Shown here: positions 21,340 through 32,417 of the stretch, piece by piece
How the letters are laid out: every line of letters starts with the position of its first letter
Numbering within the stretch: the first letter of the stretch is position 1
NCBI RefSeq assembly: GCF_015644585.1
Contig: NZ_JADOBI010000016.1
Coordinates: 61,813 to 125,812 of the forward strand
Length of the DNA stretch: 64,000 nucleotides
Direction: 5' to 3'
Source: Rahnella laticis
GTDB lineage: Bacteria; Pseudomonadota; Gammaproteobacteria; Enterobacterales; Enterobacteriaceae
The notes under the pieces: generated by a model
Databases searched by the model: none
What the model was told of the DNA's origin: nothing
What the model saw: only the letters and a program-made list of their open reading frames with translations
Position numbers and translations under genes: made by a program

Positions 21340-21617
21340 CACTGTTCGCCGCTGTTAATGAGGGTTTATTTAATTATCGCGTGATCTGCTTGATACGCAA
21401 CATCAAAATCACAATCTGGCGAATAAATGACCGTGTTTTATCGATGAATTTCACCGGTAATGGATCTTATAAGCCATTCACTGAACAGATATTTATTCGT
21501 CGTAATATTCATTCGCGACACATTATTCATAAAAAGTAATAGTTCTCAGATCGAAACTATAAAATAGATACTCTATAACATAAGGCATTCTGCTTTTTCT
21601 CTGACGGTAATGGACTG
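21340..21617. promoter_or_regulatory. ypeA/amiA divergent intergenic region
   Basis: About 280 bp of AT-rich DNA with no ORF. Notable words are an inverted repeat ATAGTT-N10-AACTAT (21539-21560) and possible -10 hexamers such as TATAAA and CTATAA near 21558-21578. E. coli amiA is in the Cpx regulon, but I find no GTAAA-N5-GTAAA site here. Confidence 0.3.
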
Positions 21618-22502
21618 ATGTTAAACCCCCTGAACAAATTTTTGCATTTCCAGCCTCTTCCCGCTGCCGCCACCCGTCGCCAATTGTTGCTGTCCGGCCT
21701 GGGGCTCGCGATTGCCGCGTTTGGTTCCCGCTCCGCCAGCGCCGCGCAGCAGGAACACATCACGAAGTCCGCCCCGGCACCGAAACCGCCGGGCTCTAAA
21801 AAGCTGGTGATGATTGACCCCGGCCACGGCGGGATTGATTCCGGAGCCGTCGGCCATGAAGGCTCAGAAGAAAAACATGTGGTGCTGGAAATCGCCAACT
21901 ACGTGCGTGAATTCCTCGGCGATCAGAGCCACATTGAGGTCCGGCTGACGCGCGATTCAGACCACTTCATTCCGCTTTATCAGCGTGTGGAACTGGCACA
22001 TCAGCATCAGGCTGACTTATTTGTCTCGATTCACGCCGACGGTTACACCAGCCCGAGCGCATCCGGTGCATCGGTATTTGCGCTGTCAAACCGCGGTGCG
22101 AGCAGCGCCATGGCGCGGTATATGTCGAAAAAAGAGAATGACGCTGATCTGGTTGCGGGCGCGAAATACGCCAAAGAAGATAACAACTATCTGCAACAGG
22201 TACTTTTCGATCTGGTCCAGACCGACACCATTAAAAACAGTCTGACGCTCGGCCATCACGTTCTCGAAAGGATCCGTCCGATCCACCACCTGCACAGCCA
22301 GCAGACAGAACAGGCGGCGTTCGCCGTGCTGAAATCCCCGTCAATTCCGTCGATTCTGGTGGAAACCTCATTCATCACCAATCATCAGGAAGAACAGCTG
22401 CTCAGCACCACCGCGTTCCGCCGTGAAATCGCGCAGGCCATTTCTCAGGGAATTGTGAATTTCTTCAGCTATTTCGACGCCAACGAACGTAAGCCACGAT
22501 AA
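21618..22502 (+). CDS. amiA: N-acetylmuramoyl-L-alanine amidase AmiA
   Basis: A 294-residue periplasmic zinc amidase that cuts peptidoglycan cross-link peptides during daughter-cell separation. The N-terminus carries a twin-arginine signal (TRRQLLLSGLGLAIAAFGSR, Arg20-Arg21), as in E. coli AmiA, which is exported by Tat. The Amidase_3 domain follows: DPGHGGIDSGA (zinc His), E in KHVVLEIANYV, SIHADGY (zinc His) and the catalytic Glu in LVETSFITN near the end. It lacks the AMIN domain found in AmiB/AmiC. It precedes hemF as in E. coli. Confidence 0.96.
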   Translation: MLNPLNKFLHFQPLPAAATRRQLLLSGLGLAIAAFGSRSASAAQQEHITKSAPAPKPPGSKKLVMIDPGHGGIDSGAVGHEGSEEKHVVLEIANYVREFLGDQSHIEVRLTRDSDHFIPLYQRVELAHQHQADLFVSIHADGYTSPSASGASVFALSNRGASSAMARYMSKKENDADLVAGAKYAKEDNNYLQQVLFDLVQTDTIKNSLTLGHHVLERIRPIHHLHSQQTEQAAFAVLKSPSIPSILVETSFITNHQEEQLLSTTAFRREIAQAISQGIVNFFSYFDANERKPR

Positions 22503-22587
22503 CCTTCCTGCTTCGCGCCGCAGATGCGCGGGTTGTTCTGGGCGATCCGACGGGTTTTGGGGTTATAATAATCACCACTTTTTTATC

Positions 22588-23572
<985 letters not shown>

Positions 23573-23573
<1 letters not shown>

Positions 23574-24022
23574 TGCAAATCTGGGTTGATGCAGATGCCT
23601 GTCCGAACGTAATCAAAGAAGTGCTATTCCGCGCCGCCGAACGCACCGGCATGATGGTGACGCTGGTGGCGAACCAGACGATCCGCACGCCACCGTCGAA
23701 ATTCCTGCGGACCCTGCGCGTCGAAGCGGGTTTTGACGTCGCCGATAACGAAATCGTCAAACGCACCGAGCCCGGTGATCTGGTGGTCACTGCGGATATT
23801 CCGCTGGCGGCGGAAGTCATCGAAAAAGGGGGCGTTGCGCTGAACCCGCGCGGCGAGCGTTACACCACTGAAACCATAAAAGAACGCCTGAATATGCGTG
23901 ATTTTATGGACACCATGCGCGCCAGCGGCGTGCAAACCGGCGGACCGCCTGCGCTTAATCAGAGTGACCGCCAGCAATTCGCCAATGAACTGGATAAGTG
24001 GCTGCAACAGGCCAAACGCTAA
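23573..24022 (+). CDS. yaiI: UPF0178 (DUF188) protein YaiI
   Basis: A 149-residue protein with the DUF188/YaiI pattern: start [20 protein letters not shown], then [15 protein letters not shown] and [12 protein letters not shown]. The acidic N-terminal VDADACP motif recalls PIN-like/NYN nuclease folds, but no function is proven. The ATG overlaps the hemF TGA (TGATG), so translation is probably coupled. In E. coli yaiI is elsewhere, so the hemF linkage is a lineage feature. Confidence 0.9.
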
Positions 24023-24073
24023 AATCCGGTCAGAGGAACCTGCTGTACCACTACATTTAAAGGAATAATAAAA

Positions 24074-25021
24074 ATGGTCAAAAAGATCATACTGGATTGC
24101 GATCCGGGGCACGACGATGCCATCGCGATGTTACTCGCTCACGGGAATCCCGATATCGAACTGCTCGCCGTCACCACCGTGGTCGGCAATCAGACACTGG
24201 AAAAAGTCACCCGTAATGCGCTGGCCGTTGCCCGCGTCATCAACCTGACCGGCGTCCCGTTTGCCGCCGGAGCCACCCGCCCGCTGGTGCGGCAAATCGA
24301 AGTGGCCGACGAAATCCACGGAGAATCCGGCCTTGATGGCCCGGTTTTACCGGAAGCGGCCATCACGCTTGAACCCGTTCATGCCATCGACCTGATCATT
24401 GATTTGATCATGTCGCATCCGCCAAAAACCATCACGCTGGTCCCGACCGGCGGCCTGACCAATATCGCCATGGCCGTGCGAAAAGAACCGCGCATCGCCG
24501 AACGCGTGAAAGAAGTCGTACTGATGGGCGGCGGTTACCATGTGGGTAACTGGAGCGCCGTGGCTGAATTCAATATCAAGATTGATCCCGAAGCCGCGCA
24601 CATCGTTTTCAACGAAAAATGGCCGCTGACCATGGTCGGGCTGGACCTCACGCATCAGGCATTAGCCACACCAGAAGTGGCCGCACGAATCGCCGCTGTC
24701 GGCACGCAACCGGCAAAATTTGTCGGTGAGTTGCTCGATTTCTTCGGCCTGAGCTACAAAGATCGCCAGGGCTTTGACTCCCCGCCGGTTCATGACCCGT
24801 GCGCCGTGGCCTATGTCATCGACCCGAACGTGATGACCGTACAAAAAGTCCCGGTAGACATTGAGCTGACCGGCACCTTAACGCTGGGCATGACGGTAGC
24901 AGATTTCCGTTCACCGCCGCCGCCCGATTGCCATACGCAGGTCGCGGTAAAACTCGACCATCAACGTTTCTGGGATTTAATCGTTGATGCGCTCGAGCGT
25001 ATCGGCGAAGTGAAATACTGA
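24074..25021 (+). CDS. Inosine-uridine-type nucleoside hydrolase (Rih family)
   Basis: A 315-residue nucleoside hydrolase that splits ribonucleosides into base and ribose. The calcium-binding DxDPGxDDA motif appears as LDCDPGHDDAIAM (8-20). GNWSAVAEFNIKIDPEAA (about 156-173) and the PPVHDPCAVAYV loop (His-Asp near 239-240) complete the active site. It resembles the pyrimidine-preferring RihA/RihB group, but I cannot choose between Rih paralogues, so no symbol is given. It follows yaiI after a 51-bp gap with an AAAGGAATAATAAAA leader and ends just before an ERIC element. Confidence 0.9.
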   Translation: MVKKIILDCDPGHDDAIAMLLAHGNPDIELLAVTTVVGNQTLEKVTRNALAVARVINLTGVPFAAGATRPLVRQIEVADEIHGESGLDGPVLPEAAITLEPVHAIDLIIDLIMSHPPKTITLVPTGGLTNIAMAVRKEPRIAERVKEVVLMGGGYHVGNWSAVAEFNIKIDPEAAHIVFNEKWPLTMVGLDLTHQALATPEVAARIAAVGTQPAKFVGELLDFFGLSYKDRQGFDSPPVHDPCAVAYVIDPNVMTVQKVPVDIELTGTLTLGMTVADFRSPPPPDCHTQVAVKLDHQRFWDLIVDALERIGEVKY

Positions 25022-25040
25022 TTTACTTAGGAAGAGAAGC

Positions 25041-25166
25041 TTTCCCCTAAATCATTCGTGCTGCAGAAAGGCGGTAATTGAGCGAACCCGATGAGCTGAC
25101 ACAGGTCAGTGATTCGGGTTCACGAGTGCAGCCAACGCATCTGCAGCGCGAAGGATGACGGGGAAA
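25041..25166. repeat. ERIC (enterobacterial repetitive intergenic consensus) element
   Basis: About 126 bp, the usual ERIC length, bounded by TTTCCCC and GGGGAAA inverted ends. The conserved core is seen as GTGCTGCAGAAAGGCGG, CGAACCCGATGAGCTGACAC, AGGTCAGTGATTCGGGTT and GCAGCCAACGCATCTGCAG. ERIC elements are non-coding, palindromic and transcribed with flanking genes. It lies between the nucleoside hydrolase stop and the maeB stop and touches the latter. Confidence 0.9.
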
Positions 25167-27446
25167 TTAAAGAGGCTCGGTTTGCGCTTCGACTACCGCT
25201 AAAGCCACCATATTCACAATGCGTCTGACCGAAGCGATCGGCGTCAGAATATGCACCGGTTTCGCCACGCCCATTAACACCGGCCCTACAGTAACCCCTT
25301 CCGAACTCGACACCCGCAGCAGGTTATAGCTGATACGCGCCGATTCCATGTTCGGCATGATCAGGATATTCGCCGCCCCTTTTAACGGGCTGTCCGGCAT
25401 GATGTCCTGCCGGATACTTTCGACCAGCGCCGCGTCGCCGTGCATCTCGCCGTCTATTTCCAGCGAAGGTTCACGCGCATTCACCAGCTCCAGCGTCCGC
25501 CGCATTTTGAGCGCCGCCGGGCTGTCGGATGTGCCAAAGCTGGAATGCGACAGCAGAGCCACTTTCGGTTCGATACCAAACCGCCGTACCGTTTCCGCCG
25601 CCATCAGTGTGATTTCGGCCAGCTGTTCTGCGGTCGGATCATCATTGACGTAAGTGTCCGCAATAAACGTATTCCCGCTCGGCAGCAGCAACGCATTCAT
25701 CGCGCCGGCAACGTGCGCGCCCTCACGGAACCCGAACACTTTTTCAACGATATCGTAATGCTCGTGATAAGTGCCGACCGTTCCGCAAATCATTGCGTCA
25801 GCCTCACCGCGCAGCAGCATGATGGCGGAAATCAGCGTCGGATTGCCGATAACCGCCCGCCGCGCCTGCTCCTGAGACACGCCGCGTCGTTTCATCAGCT
25901 CATAGTATTCACGCCAGTATTCGTTGAAACGCGGATCGGATTCGTTATTCACCACTTCAAAATCCCGGCCAGCTTCAATCTGCAAACCGAGTTTCTTGAT
26001 ACGCATCTCGATCACGCTTGGCCGCCCGACCAGAATTGGTTTTGCCAATCCCAGAGAAATCAGCTCCTGCGTCGCCTGCAAAACGCGCTCCTCTTCTCCT
26101 TCAGCCATCACCACCCGACGGGCGTCTTTTTTGGCCTGAGAGAAAATCGGCTTCATAAACAGATTGGTTTTATAGACAAACTCCGACAGCTTTTCGACAT
26201 AAGCATCGAAATCCAGAATTGGTCGCGTTGCCACGCCGGAATCCATCGCCGCTTTCGCCACCGCAGGCGCAATTTTCACAATCAGGCGCGGGTCAAAAGG
26301 TTTGGGAATGATGTAATCCGGGCCAAACGAAAGCTCTTCTTCCCCGTAAGCCGACGCGACCACATCGCTTTGCTCCGCCATCGCCAGATCGGCAATCGCA
26401 TGCACGCAGGCCAGCTTCATTTCCTCGTTGATGGTCGTCGCCCCGACGTCCAGCGCACCACGGAAAATGAACGGGAAGCACAGGACATTGTTTACCTGAT
26501 TCGGGTAATCCGAACGGCCCGTGCAGATAATGGCATCCGGGCGTACCGCTTTCGCCAGCGGTGGCAGAATTTCCGGTTCAGGATTTGCCAGCGCCAGAAT
26601 CAGCGGGGATTTCGCCATGGTTTTCACCATGTCCTGCGTCAGTACGCCGGGACCGGAACAGCCGAGGAAAATATCCGCACCGGGGATCGCATCCGCCAGC
26701 GTGCGCTGTCCGTTGTCCTCAATGGCATAGGCCGCTTTGGTTTCGGCCATGTTCTCTTCGCGGCCCTGATAAATCACGCCGCGGGAATCACAGGCCGTGA
26801 TGTTGTGGCGTTTCAGCCCCAGCGCCACCAGCAAATTCAGGCAGGCAATGGCCGACGCACCGGCACCGGACACCACCAGCCGCACGTCCGAAATATCTTT
26901 CCCGACCACGCGTAAACCGTTGAGCACCGCCGCCGTACAGATGATTGCCGTCCCGTGCTGATCGTCGTGAAATACCGGAATATTCATCCGCTCGCGCAGT
27001 TTGCTCTCGATGTAAAAACACTCAGGCGCTTTGATGTCTTCGAGATTGATACCGCCAAACGTCGGTTCAAGCGCGGCGATCACCTCGATCAGTTTGTCGG
27101 GATCAAGCTCGTCCACTTCGATATCAAAAACATCAATACCGGCAAATTTCTTGAACAAAACGCCCTTACCTTCCATCACCGGTTTTCCGGCCAGCGCCCC
27201 GATATTGCCCAGGCCGAGTACCGCCGTGCCGTTGGAAATCACCGCGACCAGATTTCCACGCGCGGTGTATTTATAGGCCGCAAGCGGATCTTTGGCGATT
27301 TCCAGACAGGGCGCCGCCACGCCCGGAGAGTACGCCAGCGCCAGATCGCGCTGCGTGGCCAGAGGCTTGGTTGGCGAAACCTGAATTTTTCCGGGCACCG
27401 GGAACTCATGAAAATCGAGAGCGCTTTGCTTGAGTTGTTCGTCCAT
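25167..27446 (-). CDS. maeB: NADP-dependent malic enzyme MaeB
   Basis: A 759-residue bifunctional-architecture malic enzyme that converts malate to pyruvate and CO2 with NADP+. The N-terminal malic domain (about 20-160, [16 protein letters not shown]) and the NAD(P)-binding domain ([16 protein letters not shown], about 190-200) are followed by a C-terminal phosphotransacetylase-like domain from about 430 ([15 protein letters not shown]) that senses acetyl-CoA in E. coli. The same length as E. coli MaeB. The frame is open to 27548, but AAGGA lies 7 bp before the ATG at 27444-27446 and homologues start [16 protein letters not shown]. It is divergent from talA. Confidence 0.97.
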   Translation of the reverse strand: MDEQLKQSALDFHEFPVPGKIQVSPTKPLATQRDLALAYSPGVAAPCLEIAKDPLAAYKYTARGNLVAVISNGTAVLGLGNIGALAGKPVMEGKGVLFKKFAGIDVFDIEVDELDPDKLIEVIAALEPTFGGINLEDIKAPECFYIESKLRERMNIPVFHDDQHGTAIICTAAVLNGLRVVGKDISDVRLVVSGAGASAIACLNLLVALGLKRHNITACDSRGVIYQGREENMAETKAAYAIEDNGQRTLADAIPGADIFLGCSGPGVLTQDMVKTMAKSPLILALANPEPEILPPLAKAVRPDAIICTGRSDYPNQVNNVLCFPFIFRGALDVGATTINEEMKLACVHAIADLAMAEQSDVVASAYGEEELSFGPDYIIPKPFDPRLIVKIAPAVAKAAMDSGVATRPILDFDAYVEKLSEFVYKTNLFMKPIFSQAKKDARRVVMAEGEEERVLQATQELISLGLAKPILVGRPSVIEMRIKKLGLQIEAGRDFEVVNNESDPRFNEYWREYYELMKRRGVSQEQARRAVIGNPTLISAIMLLRGEADAMICGTVGTYHEHYDIVEKVFGFREGAHVAGAMNALLLPSGNTFIADTYVNDDPTAEQLAEITLMAAETVRRFGIEPKVALLSHSSFGTSDSPAALKMRRTLELVNAREPSLEIDGEMHGDAALVESIRQDIMPDSPLKGAANILIMPNMESARISYNLLRVSSSEGVTVGPVLMGVAKPVHILTPIASVRRIVNMVALAVVEAQTEPL

Positions 27447-27830
27447 CGTAGGGTCCTTTTTTTGTTTCTTATTTTTTACAGAGACAGCAGGAAACGGATG
27501 CAACATCACCATCAGTTTTACCCGATGACAGTATAGATAACCTGCCACGATAAACGCCGGATAACGACCAAAACTTAGCCGTTACATTGTTTGCTTTTCG
27601 TTCACGGAAGACGTCTCGCAAATTTCGACTAAGCTTAAAGTTTGACCTTGCGCTTTCCTCTCTCACCCCGCAGTCTGAGCTGCGACGAGGGTTGCCATTG
27701 TTATGACCCATCGCAACAATCAGAAAAAGCGCATTCAGTTTGTTAACAGAATGATGCAGGGTAGGAGCCCAACGAAATAGAGTCGTACGACCTTATTGCT
27801 GTATCGTTTTTTTCGCCAAGGAGCTAAGAG
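27447..27830. promoter_or_regulatory. maeB/talA divergent intergenic region
   Basis: About 380 bp with no convincing ORF; a minus-strand frame at 27469-27711 lacks any support. The talA leader ends in a good AAGGAGC ribosome-binding site. E. coli talA is controlled by RpoS and CreB; I see one TTCAC word near 27600 but no second half-site, so no specific operator is called. Confidence 0.3.
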
Positions 27831-28781
27831 ATGAACCAGTTAGACGCACTTAAAAAGGTAACGACCGTCGTTGCCGACAGTGGTGATATTGAATCTATCC
27901 GTCATTTCGAGCCTCAGGATGCGACCACCAATCCTTCGCTGATCCTCAAAGCCGCAGACCTGCCGCAATACCAAAACCTGATCAAAGACGCCGTCGCTTA
28001 TGCCCGTAAACAAGGGGGCAGCAAAGACGATCAGGTCATTAATGCCACCGATAAGCTGGCCGTGAACATCGGCGCAGAAATACTGAAAAGCGTACCGGGG
28101 CGCATCTCGACCGAAGTCGATGCCCGCCTGTCATTTGACACCGAAAAATGCATCGCCAAAGCCCGTAAGCTCATTGGTCTTTATCAGGAACAGGGCATTG
28201 ATAAATCACGCATCCTGATCAAACTGGCCTCCACGTGGGAAGGCATCAAAGCCGCTGAAGCGCTGGAAAAAGAAGGCATCAACTGTAACCTAACGCTGCT
28301 GTTCTCCTTTGCTCAGGCGCGTGCCTGTGCCGAAGCGGGGGTTTACCTGATTTCGCCGTTCGTGGGCCGCATCTATGACTGGTACAAAGCCAAAGAGCCG
28401 AACGCCGCGTATGACGTTGAGAAAGATCCGGGCGTGAAATCGGTCCGCGAGATTTACGAATACTACAAAGCGCATGACTACAAGACCGTGATCATGGGCG
28501 CCAGCTTCCGTAAAGTGGAACAAATTCTGGCGCTGGCCGGTTGTGACCGCCTGACCATTTCGCCAAACCTGCTTGAAGAGCTTAAAGCCAGCAGCGCGCC
28601 GGTTGAACGCAAGTTGCAACCTTCGTCGCAGGGCAGTAAAAAGCCTGCACCGCTGACTCAGGCTGAATTCCTCTGGGAACATCATCAGGACGCCATGGCC
28701 GTCGAGAAACTGGCCGAAGGCATCCGCCTGTTCGCCGTCGATCAGAAGAAACTCGAAGACATGTTGTCTGCCCAACTGTAA
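27831..28781 (+). CDS. talA: Transaldolase A
   Basis: A 316-residue enzyme of the non-oxidative pentose phosphate pathway that moves a dihydroxyacetone unit from sedoheptulose-7-P to glyceraldehyde-3-P. Lys131 in [13 protein letters not shown] is the Schiff-base lysine; [10 protein letters not shown] and [19 protein letters not shown] are the family signatures. Assignment to TalA rather than TalB rests on coupling with tktB and divergence from maeB, as in E. coli (316 residues). It starts at a strong AAGGAGC site. Confidence 0.95.
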   Translation: MNQLDALKKVTTVVADSGDIESIRHFEPQDATTNPSLILKAADLPQYQNLIKDAVAYARKQGGSKDDQVINATDKLAVNIGAEILKSVPGRISTEVDARLSFDTEKCIAKARKLIGLYQEQGIDKSRILIKLASTWEGIKAAEALEKEGINCNLTLLFSFAQARACAEAGVYLISPFVGRIYDWYKAKEPNAAYDVEKDPGVKSVREIYEYYKAHDYKTVIMGASFRKVEQILALAGCDRLTISPNLLEELKASSAPVERKLQPSSQGSKKPAPLTQAEFLWEHHQDAMAVEKLAEGIRLFAVDQKKLEDMLSAQL

Positions 28782-28799
28782 TTTCACCCCCCTTTTTTC

Positions 28800-28829
28800 A
28801 ATGATCGCTGCACTGAGTCAGCGATCATT
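28800..28829 (+). other. Intercistronic hairpin between talA and tktB
   Basis: AATGATCGCTG and CAGCGATCATT form a perfect 11-bp stem with an 8-nt loop. No T run follows, so it looks more like an mRNA processing or stability element than a terminator. Confidence 0.5.
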
Positions 28830-28844
28830 AAACCGGAGAAAAAT

Positions 28845-30839
28845 ATGCCTTCTCGCAGAGAGCTAGCCAATGCTATCCGTGCACTGAGCATGGACGCCGT
28901 CCAGAAAGCAAACAGCGGTCACCCGGGCGCCCCGATGGGCATGGCGGACATCGCTGAAGTGCTGTGGCGTGATTACATGAATCACAACCCCGCCAACCCG
29001 AAATGGGCAGACCGCGACCGTTTCATTTTGTCCAACGGCCACGGTTCGATGCTGATTTACAGCCTGCTGCATCTCACCGGCTATGACCTGCCGATGACAG
29101 AGCTGGAAAACTTCCGCCAGCTGCATTCCAAAACGCCGGGCCACCCGGAATACGGCTACACGCCGGGCGTTGAAACCACCACCGGCCCGCTGGGTCAGGG
29201 CATTGCCAACGCCGTCGGTTTTGCGATTGCAGAACGCACGCTGGCCGCGCAGTTCAACCGTGGTAATCACGACATTGTGAACCACCATACCTACGCCTTT
29301 ATGGGCGATGGTTGCATGATGGAAGGCATTTCCCACGAAGCCTGCTCACTGGCTGGCACCATGAAACTCGGCAAACTGACCGCGTTTTATGACGACAACG
29401 GCATCTCCATCGACGGCCATGTTGAAGGCTGGTTTACCGATGACACGGCCAAACGTTTTGAAGCCTATGGCTGGCACGTGATCCGTGGCGTTGACGGCCA
29501 CAATTCAGATGCCATTAAAGCGGCGATTGAAGAATCCCACAAAGTCACCGACCGGCCTTCCCTGCTGATGTGCAAAACCGTGATCGGCTTTGGTTCCCCG
29601 CATAAAGCCGGTACCCACGATGCGCACGGCGCAGCCCTGGGCGCAGACGAAGTGGCGGCAACCCGCAAGGCGCTGGGCTGGAATTATCCGGCGTTTGAAA
29701 TCCCGCAGGATATTTATGCCGCATGGGATGCCAAAGAAGCCGGTAAGGCCAAAGAGAAAGCGTGGAATGATAAATTCGCGGCTTATGCCAAAGATCATCC
29801 TGAACTGGCGGCTGAATTTGAACGTCGTGTCAGCGGTGAACTGCCCGCAAACTGGGAAACCGAAGCGCAGAAATTTATCGAAGAATTACAGGCTAATCCG
29901 GCAAATATCGCCAGCCGTAAAGCTTCGCAAAATACGCTGGAACGCTTTGGCAAAATTCTGCCTGAGTTCCTTGGCGGCTCCGCTGACCTGGCTCCGAGCA
30001 ACCTGACCATGTGGTCCGGTTCAAAATCGCTCGGTGACGATCTGGCCGGTAACTACATTCATTACGGCGTTCGCGAATTTGGGATGACCGCGATTTCCAA
30101 CGGCATCACCCTGCACGGCGGTTTCCTGCCTTATTCCGCGACCTTCCTGATGTTCGTCGAATACGCCCGTAACGCGGTACGTATGGCGGCACTGATGAAA
30201 ATCCGCAACGTATTCGTGTATACCCATGACTCCATCGGTCTGGGCGAAGACGGCCCGACGCACCAGCCGGTTGAACAAATGGCCAGCCTGCGCGTCACAC
30301 CGAACATGAGCCTGTGGCGTCCTGCGGATCAGGTCGAATCCGCCATCGCCTGGAAAACTGCAATTGAACGTAAAGACGGCCCGACGGCGCTGATCTTCTC
30401 CCGCCAGAACCTGACGCAACAACCGCGTACTGCCGGACAGCTGGCCAACGTGGCGCGCGGCGGTTATGTGCTGAAAGATTCCGATGGCACGCCGGAAATC
30501 ATCCTGATTGCGACCGGTTCGGAAGTGGGCATTACGGTTGAAGCAGCGGACAAACTGGCGGCAGCGGGCACCAGAGTGCGCGTGGTTTCCATCCCGTCGA
30601 CCGATACCTTTGACAAACAGGACGCGGCGTATCGCGAATCCGTACTGCCAAAAGCCGTGACCGCGCGTCTGGCGGTGGAAGCGGGTATCGCAGATTACTG
30701 GTACAAGTATGTCGGCCTGAACGGCGACGTAGTCGGTATGACCACCTTCGGCGAATCCGCTCCGGCAGAACTGCTGTTCAAAGAGTTCGGTTTTACCGTG
30801 GATAACGTGGTTGCAAAAGCACAGGCATTGCTGAAGTAA
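28845..30839 (+). CDS. tktB: Transketolase B
   Basis: A 664-residue thiamine-diphosphate enzyme that moves two-carbon ketol units between sugar phosphates. The N-terminal ThDP domain has [12 protein letters not shown] (His about 26) and the diphosphate motif from GDGCMMEG to NGISIDG. The pyrimidine domain has [18 protein letters not shown] with its Glu, and [15 protein letters not shown] carries conserved His residues. E. coli TktB has 667 residues. It forms an operon with talA and is called B for that reason. Confidence 0.95.
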   Translation: MPSRRELANAIRALSMDAVQKANSGHPGAPMGMADIAEVLWRDYMNHNPANPKWADRDRFILSNGHGSMLIYSLLHLTGYDLPMTELENFRQLHSKTPGHPEYGYTPGVETTTGPLGQGIANAVGFAIAERTLAAQFNRGNHDIVNHHTYAFMGDGCMMEGISHEACSLAGTMKLGKLTAFYDDNGISIDGHVEGWFTDDTAKRFEAYGWHVIRGVDGHNSDAIKAAIEESHKVTDRPSLLMCKTVIGFGSPHKAGTHDAHGAALGADEVAATRKALGWNYPAFEIPQDIYAAWDAKEAGKAKEKAWNDKFAAYAKDHPELAAEFERRVSGELPANWETEAQKFIEELQANPANIASRKASQNTLERFGKILPEFLGGSADLAPSNLTMWSGSKSLGDDLAGNYIHYGVREFGMTAISNGITLHGGFLPYSATFLMFVEYARNAVRMAALMKIRNVFVYTHDSIGLGEDGPTHQPVEQMASLRVTPNMSLWRPADQVESAIAWKTAIERKDGPTALIFSRQNLTQQPRTAGQLANVARGGYVLKDSDGTPEIILIATGSEVGITVEAADKLAAAGTRVRVVSIPSTDTFDKQDAAYRESVLPKAVTARLAVEAGIADYWYKYVGLNGDVVGMTTFGESAPAELLFKEFGFTVDNVVAKAQALLK

Positions 30840-30848
30840 TCTCCGGTA

Positions 30849-30880
30849 CATTTCCCTCTCTGTAAAAAGAGGGGGAAATG
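30849..30880 (+). terminator. Candidate terminator after tktB
   Basis: CATTTCCC and GGGAAATG plus an inner CTCT/AGAG pairing form an imperfect hairpin just after the stop. There is no T run, so this is tentative. Confidence 0.4.
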
Positions 30881-30973
30881 CTGGCTAAAAATCTCACATC
30901 TGCCCCCTTCCTGCTTGATGAATGCCCCCCTCTCCGGTAAAGTCCCGTCCCTTCTTTGGCATGGGGATCAATA

Positions 30974-32326
30974 ATGTTTATTGGATTTGACTACGGTACA
31001 GCGAATTGCTCAGTGGCAGTGATGCGCGATAATAACGCCCAGCTTCTGGCGTTAGAAAATAATGATCCTTATTTACCCTCCATGCTCTGTGCACCAACCC
31101 GTGAAGCCGTCAGCGAATGGCTGAACCGCCACGGACAGGTGCCGACAGGCAGTGATGAAAATCTGGCGCTGCTGCGCCGCAGTATCAGCTTTAACCGCGA
31201 GGAAGATATTCCGGTTAACGCCAACAGCGTGAACTTCGGTTTGCAGGCGCTGGCGACGTACATGGAAGATCCGGAAGAAGTGTATTTCGTTCGTTCTCCG
31301 AAATCGTTTCTTGGCGCAAACGGCCTGAAGCCACAGCAGATTGCCCTGTTCGAAGATCTGGTTTGCGCGATGATGTATCACATCAAACGTCAGGCAGAAT
31401 CTGTTTTGCAGGAAAGCATTGAGCAGACGGTCATTGGCCGTCCGATCAACTTCCAGGGCATGGGCGGTGAGGAAGCGAACAGCCAGGCGCAGGGGATTTT
31501 ACAGCGCGCCGCTGAACGTGCAGGTTTCCGTGATATTGCTTTCCAGTTTGAGCCAGTAGCGGCAGGTCTGGATTTCGAAGCCACCCTGACAGATGAGAAA
31601 ACAGTGCTGGTCGTCGATATCGGCGGCGGAACGACCGACTGTTCCGTTCTGCTGATGGGCCCCCAGTGGCGCGATAAAGCGGAGCGCCAGAACAGCCTGC
31701 TCGGCCACAGTGGTTGCCGCGTCGGCGGTAACGATCTGGACATCATGACCGCGTTCAAACAGCTCACGCCTCAGTTCGGCATGGGCAGCGAAACGCAAAA
31801 AGGTATCGCGATCCCGGCATTACCTTACTGGAATGCGGTTGCAACCAATGATGTTCCCGCACAGCTGGATTTCTACAGCGTGGCGAATGGCCGCATGTTG
31901 CGTGATTTGATCCGCGACGCCGCACAGCCGGACCTCATTAAGCGCCTGCTGAAAGTACAGCAACAGCGCCTGAGCTACCGCCTGGTACGTGCTGCCGAAG
32001 AAAGTAAAATTGCCCTCTCCGAGCGCGAGAGCGTAACGGCGGCCATGGACTTCATCGAATCCGGTCTGGCAGAAACCATCAGCCAGCAGCAGCTGAGTGA
32101 CGCGATTTCTCAGCCACTGGAACGCATTCAGGAACAGGTTGCTCTGGCGCTGGCCAGCAGCGAAATTAAGCCGGATGTGATTTACCTGACCGGTGGCAGC
32201 GCCCGTTCCCCGCTTTTACGTGCCGCATTGCAGGCACAGTTGCCGGGGATCCCGCTGGTCGGGGGCAATGATTTTGGCTCGGTCACCGCCGGTCTGGCGC
32301 GCTGGGCACAAACGCTGTTTCGTTAA
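30974..32326 (+). CDS. yegD: Hsp70-family putative chaperone YegD
   Basis: A 450-residue actin-fold protein related to DnaK but without the substrate-binding domain. The phosphate-1 motif is FDYGTANCSVAV (near 5) and phosphate-2 is VVDIGGGTTDCSVLL (about 210-224). The adenosine motif is TGGSARSPLLRAAL near the C-terminus. E. coli YegD has 450 residues and almost the same opening (MFIGFDYGTANCSVAVMRD). Function is unproven. The frame is open to 30956, but GGGGA spaced 7 bp before the ATG at 30974 fixes the start. Confidence 0.96.
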   Translation: MFIGFDYGTANCSVAVMRDNNAQLLALENNDPYLPSMLCAPTREAVSEWLNRHGQVPTGSDENLALLRRSISFNREEDIPVNANSVNFGLQALATYMEDPEEVYFVRSPKSFLGANGLKPQQIALFEDLVCAMMYHIKRQAESVLQESIEQTVIGRPINFQGMGGEEANSQAQGILQRAAERAGFRDIAFQFEPVAAGLDFEATLTDEKTVLVVDIGGGTTDCSVLLMGPQWRDKAERQNSLLGHSGCRVGGNDLDIMTAFKQLTPQFGMGSETQKGIAIPALPYWNAVATNDVPAQLDFYSVANGRMLRDLIRDAAQPDLIKRLLKVQQQRLSYRLVRAAEESKIALSERESVTAAMDFIESGLAETISQQQLSDAISQPLERIQEQVALALASSEIKPDVIYLTGGSARSPLLRAALQAQLPGIPLVGGNDFGSVTAGLARWAQTLFR

Positions 32327-32346
32327 TTTACGGCTTCACAAAAACT

Positions 32347-32377
32347 AAAACCGCCTGACGTTAAGGCGGTTTTTTTG
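32347..32377 (+). terminator. yegD terminator
   Basis: AAAACCGCCT and AGGCGGTTTT with a 7-nt loop and a long T run. It also separates yegD from the convergent reductase gene. Confidence 0.9.
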
Positions 32378-32417
32378 TTTATGGCGATACGGCAAATTCC
32401 GTTTTACAAAGACTTCA

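Noticed and set aside
21340..21617. Cpx control site upstream of amiA
   Set aside because: E. coli amiA is Cpx-regulated, but no pair of GTAAA words with suitable spacing is present here.
25440..26915. 491-codon open frame opposite maeB
   Set aside because: It is antisense to a clear, full-length maeB and reads as a low-complexity His/Arg/Gln-rich shadow without family motifs.
27469..27711. 80-codon minus-strand frame in the maeB/talA gap
   Set aside because: No ribosome-binding site, no hydrophobic or family pattern, and it covers the region where promoters are expected.
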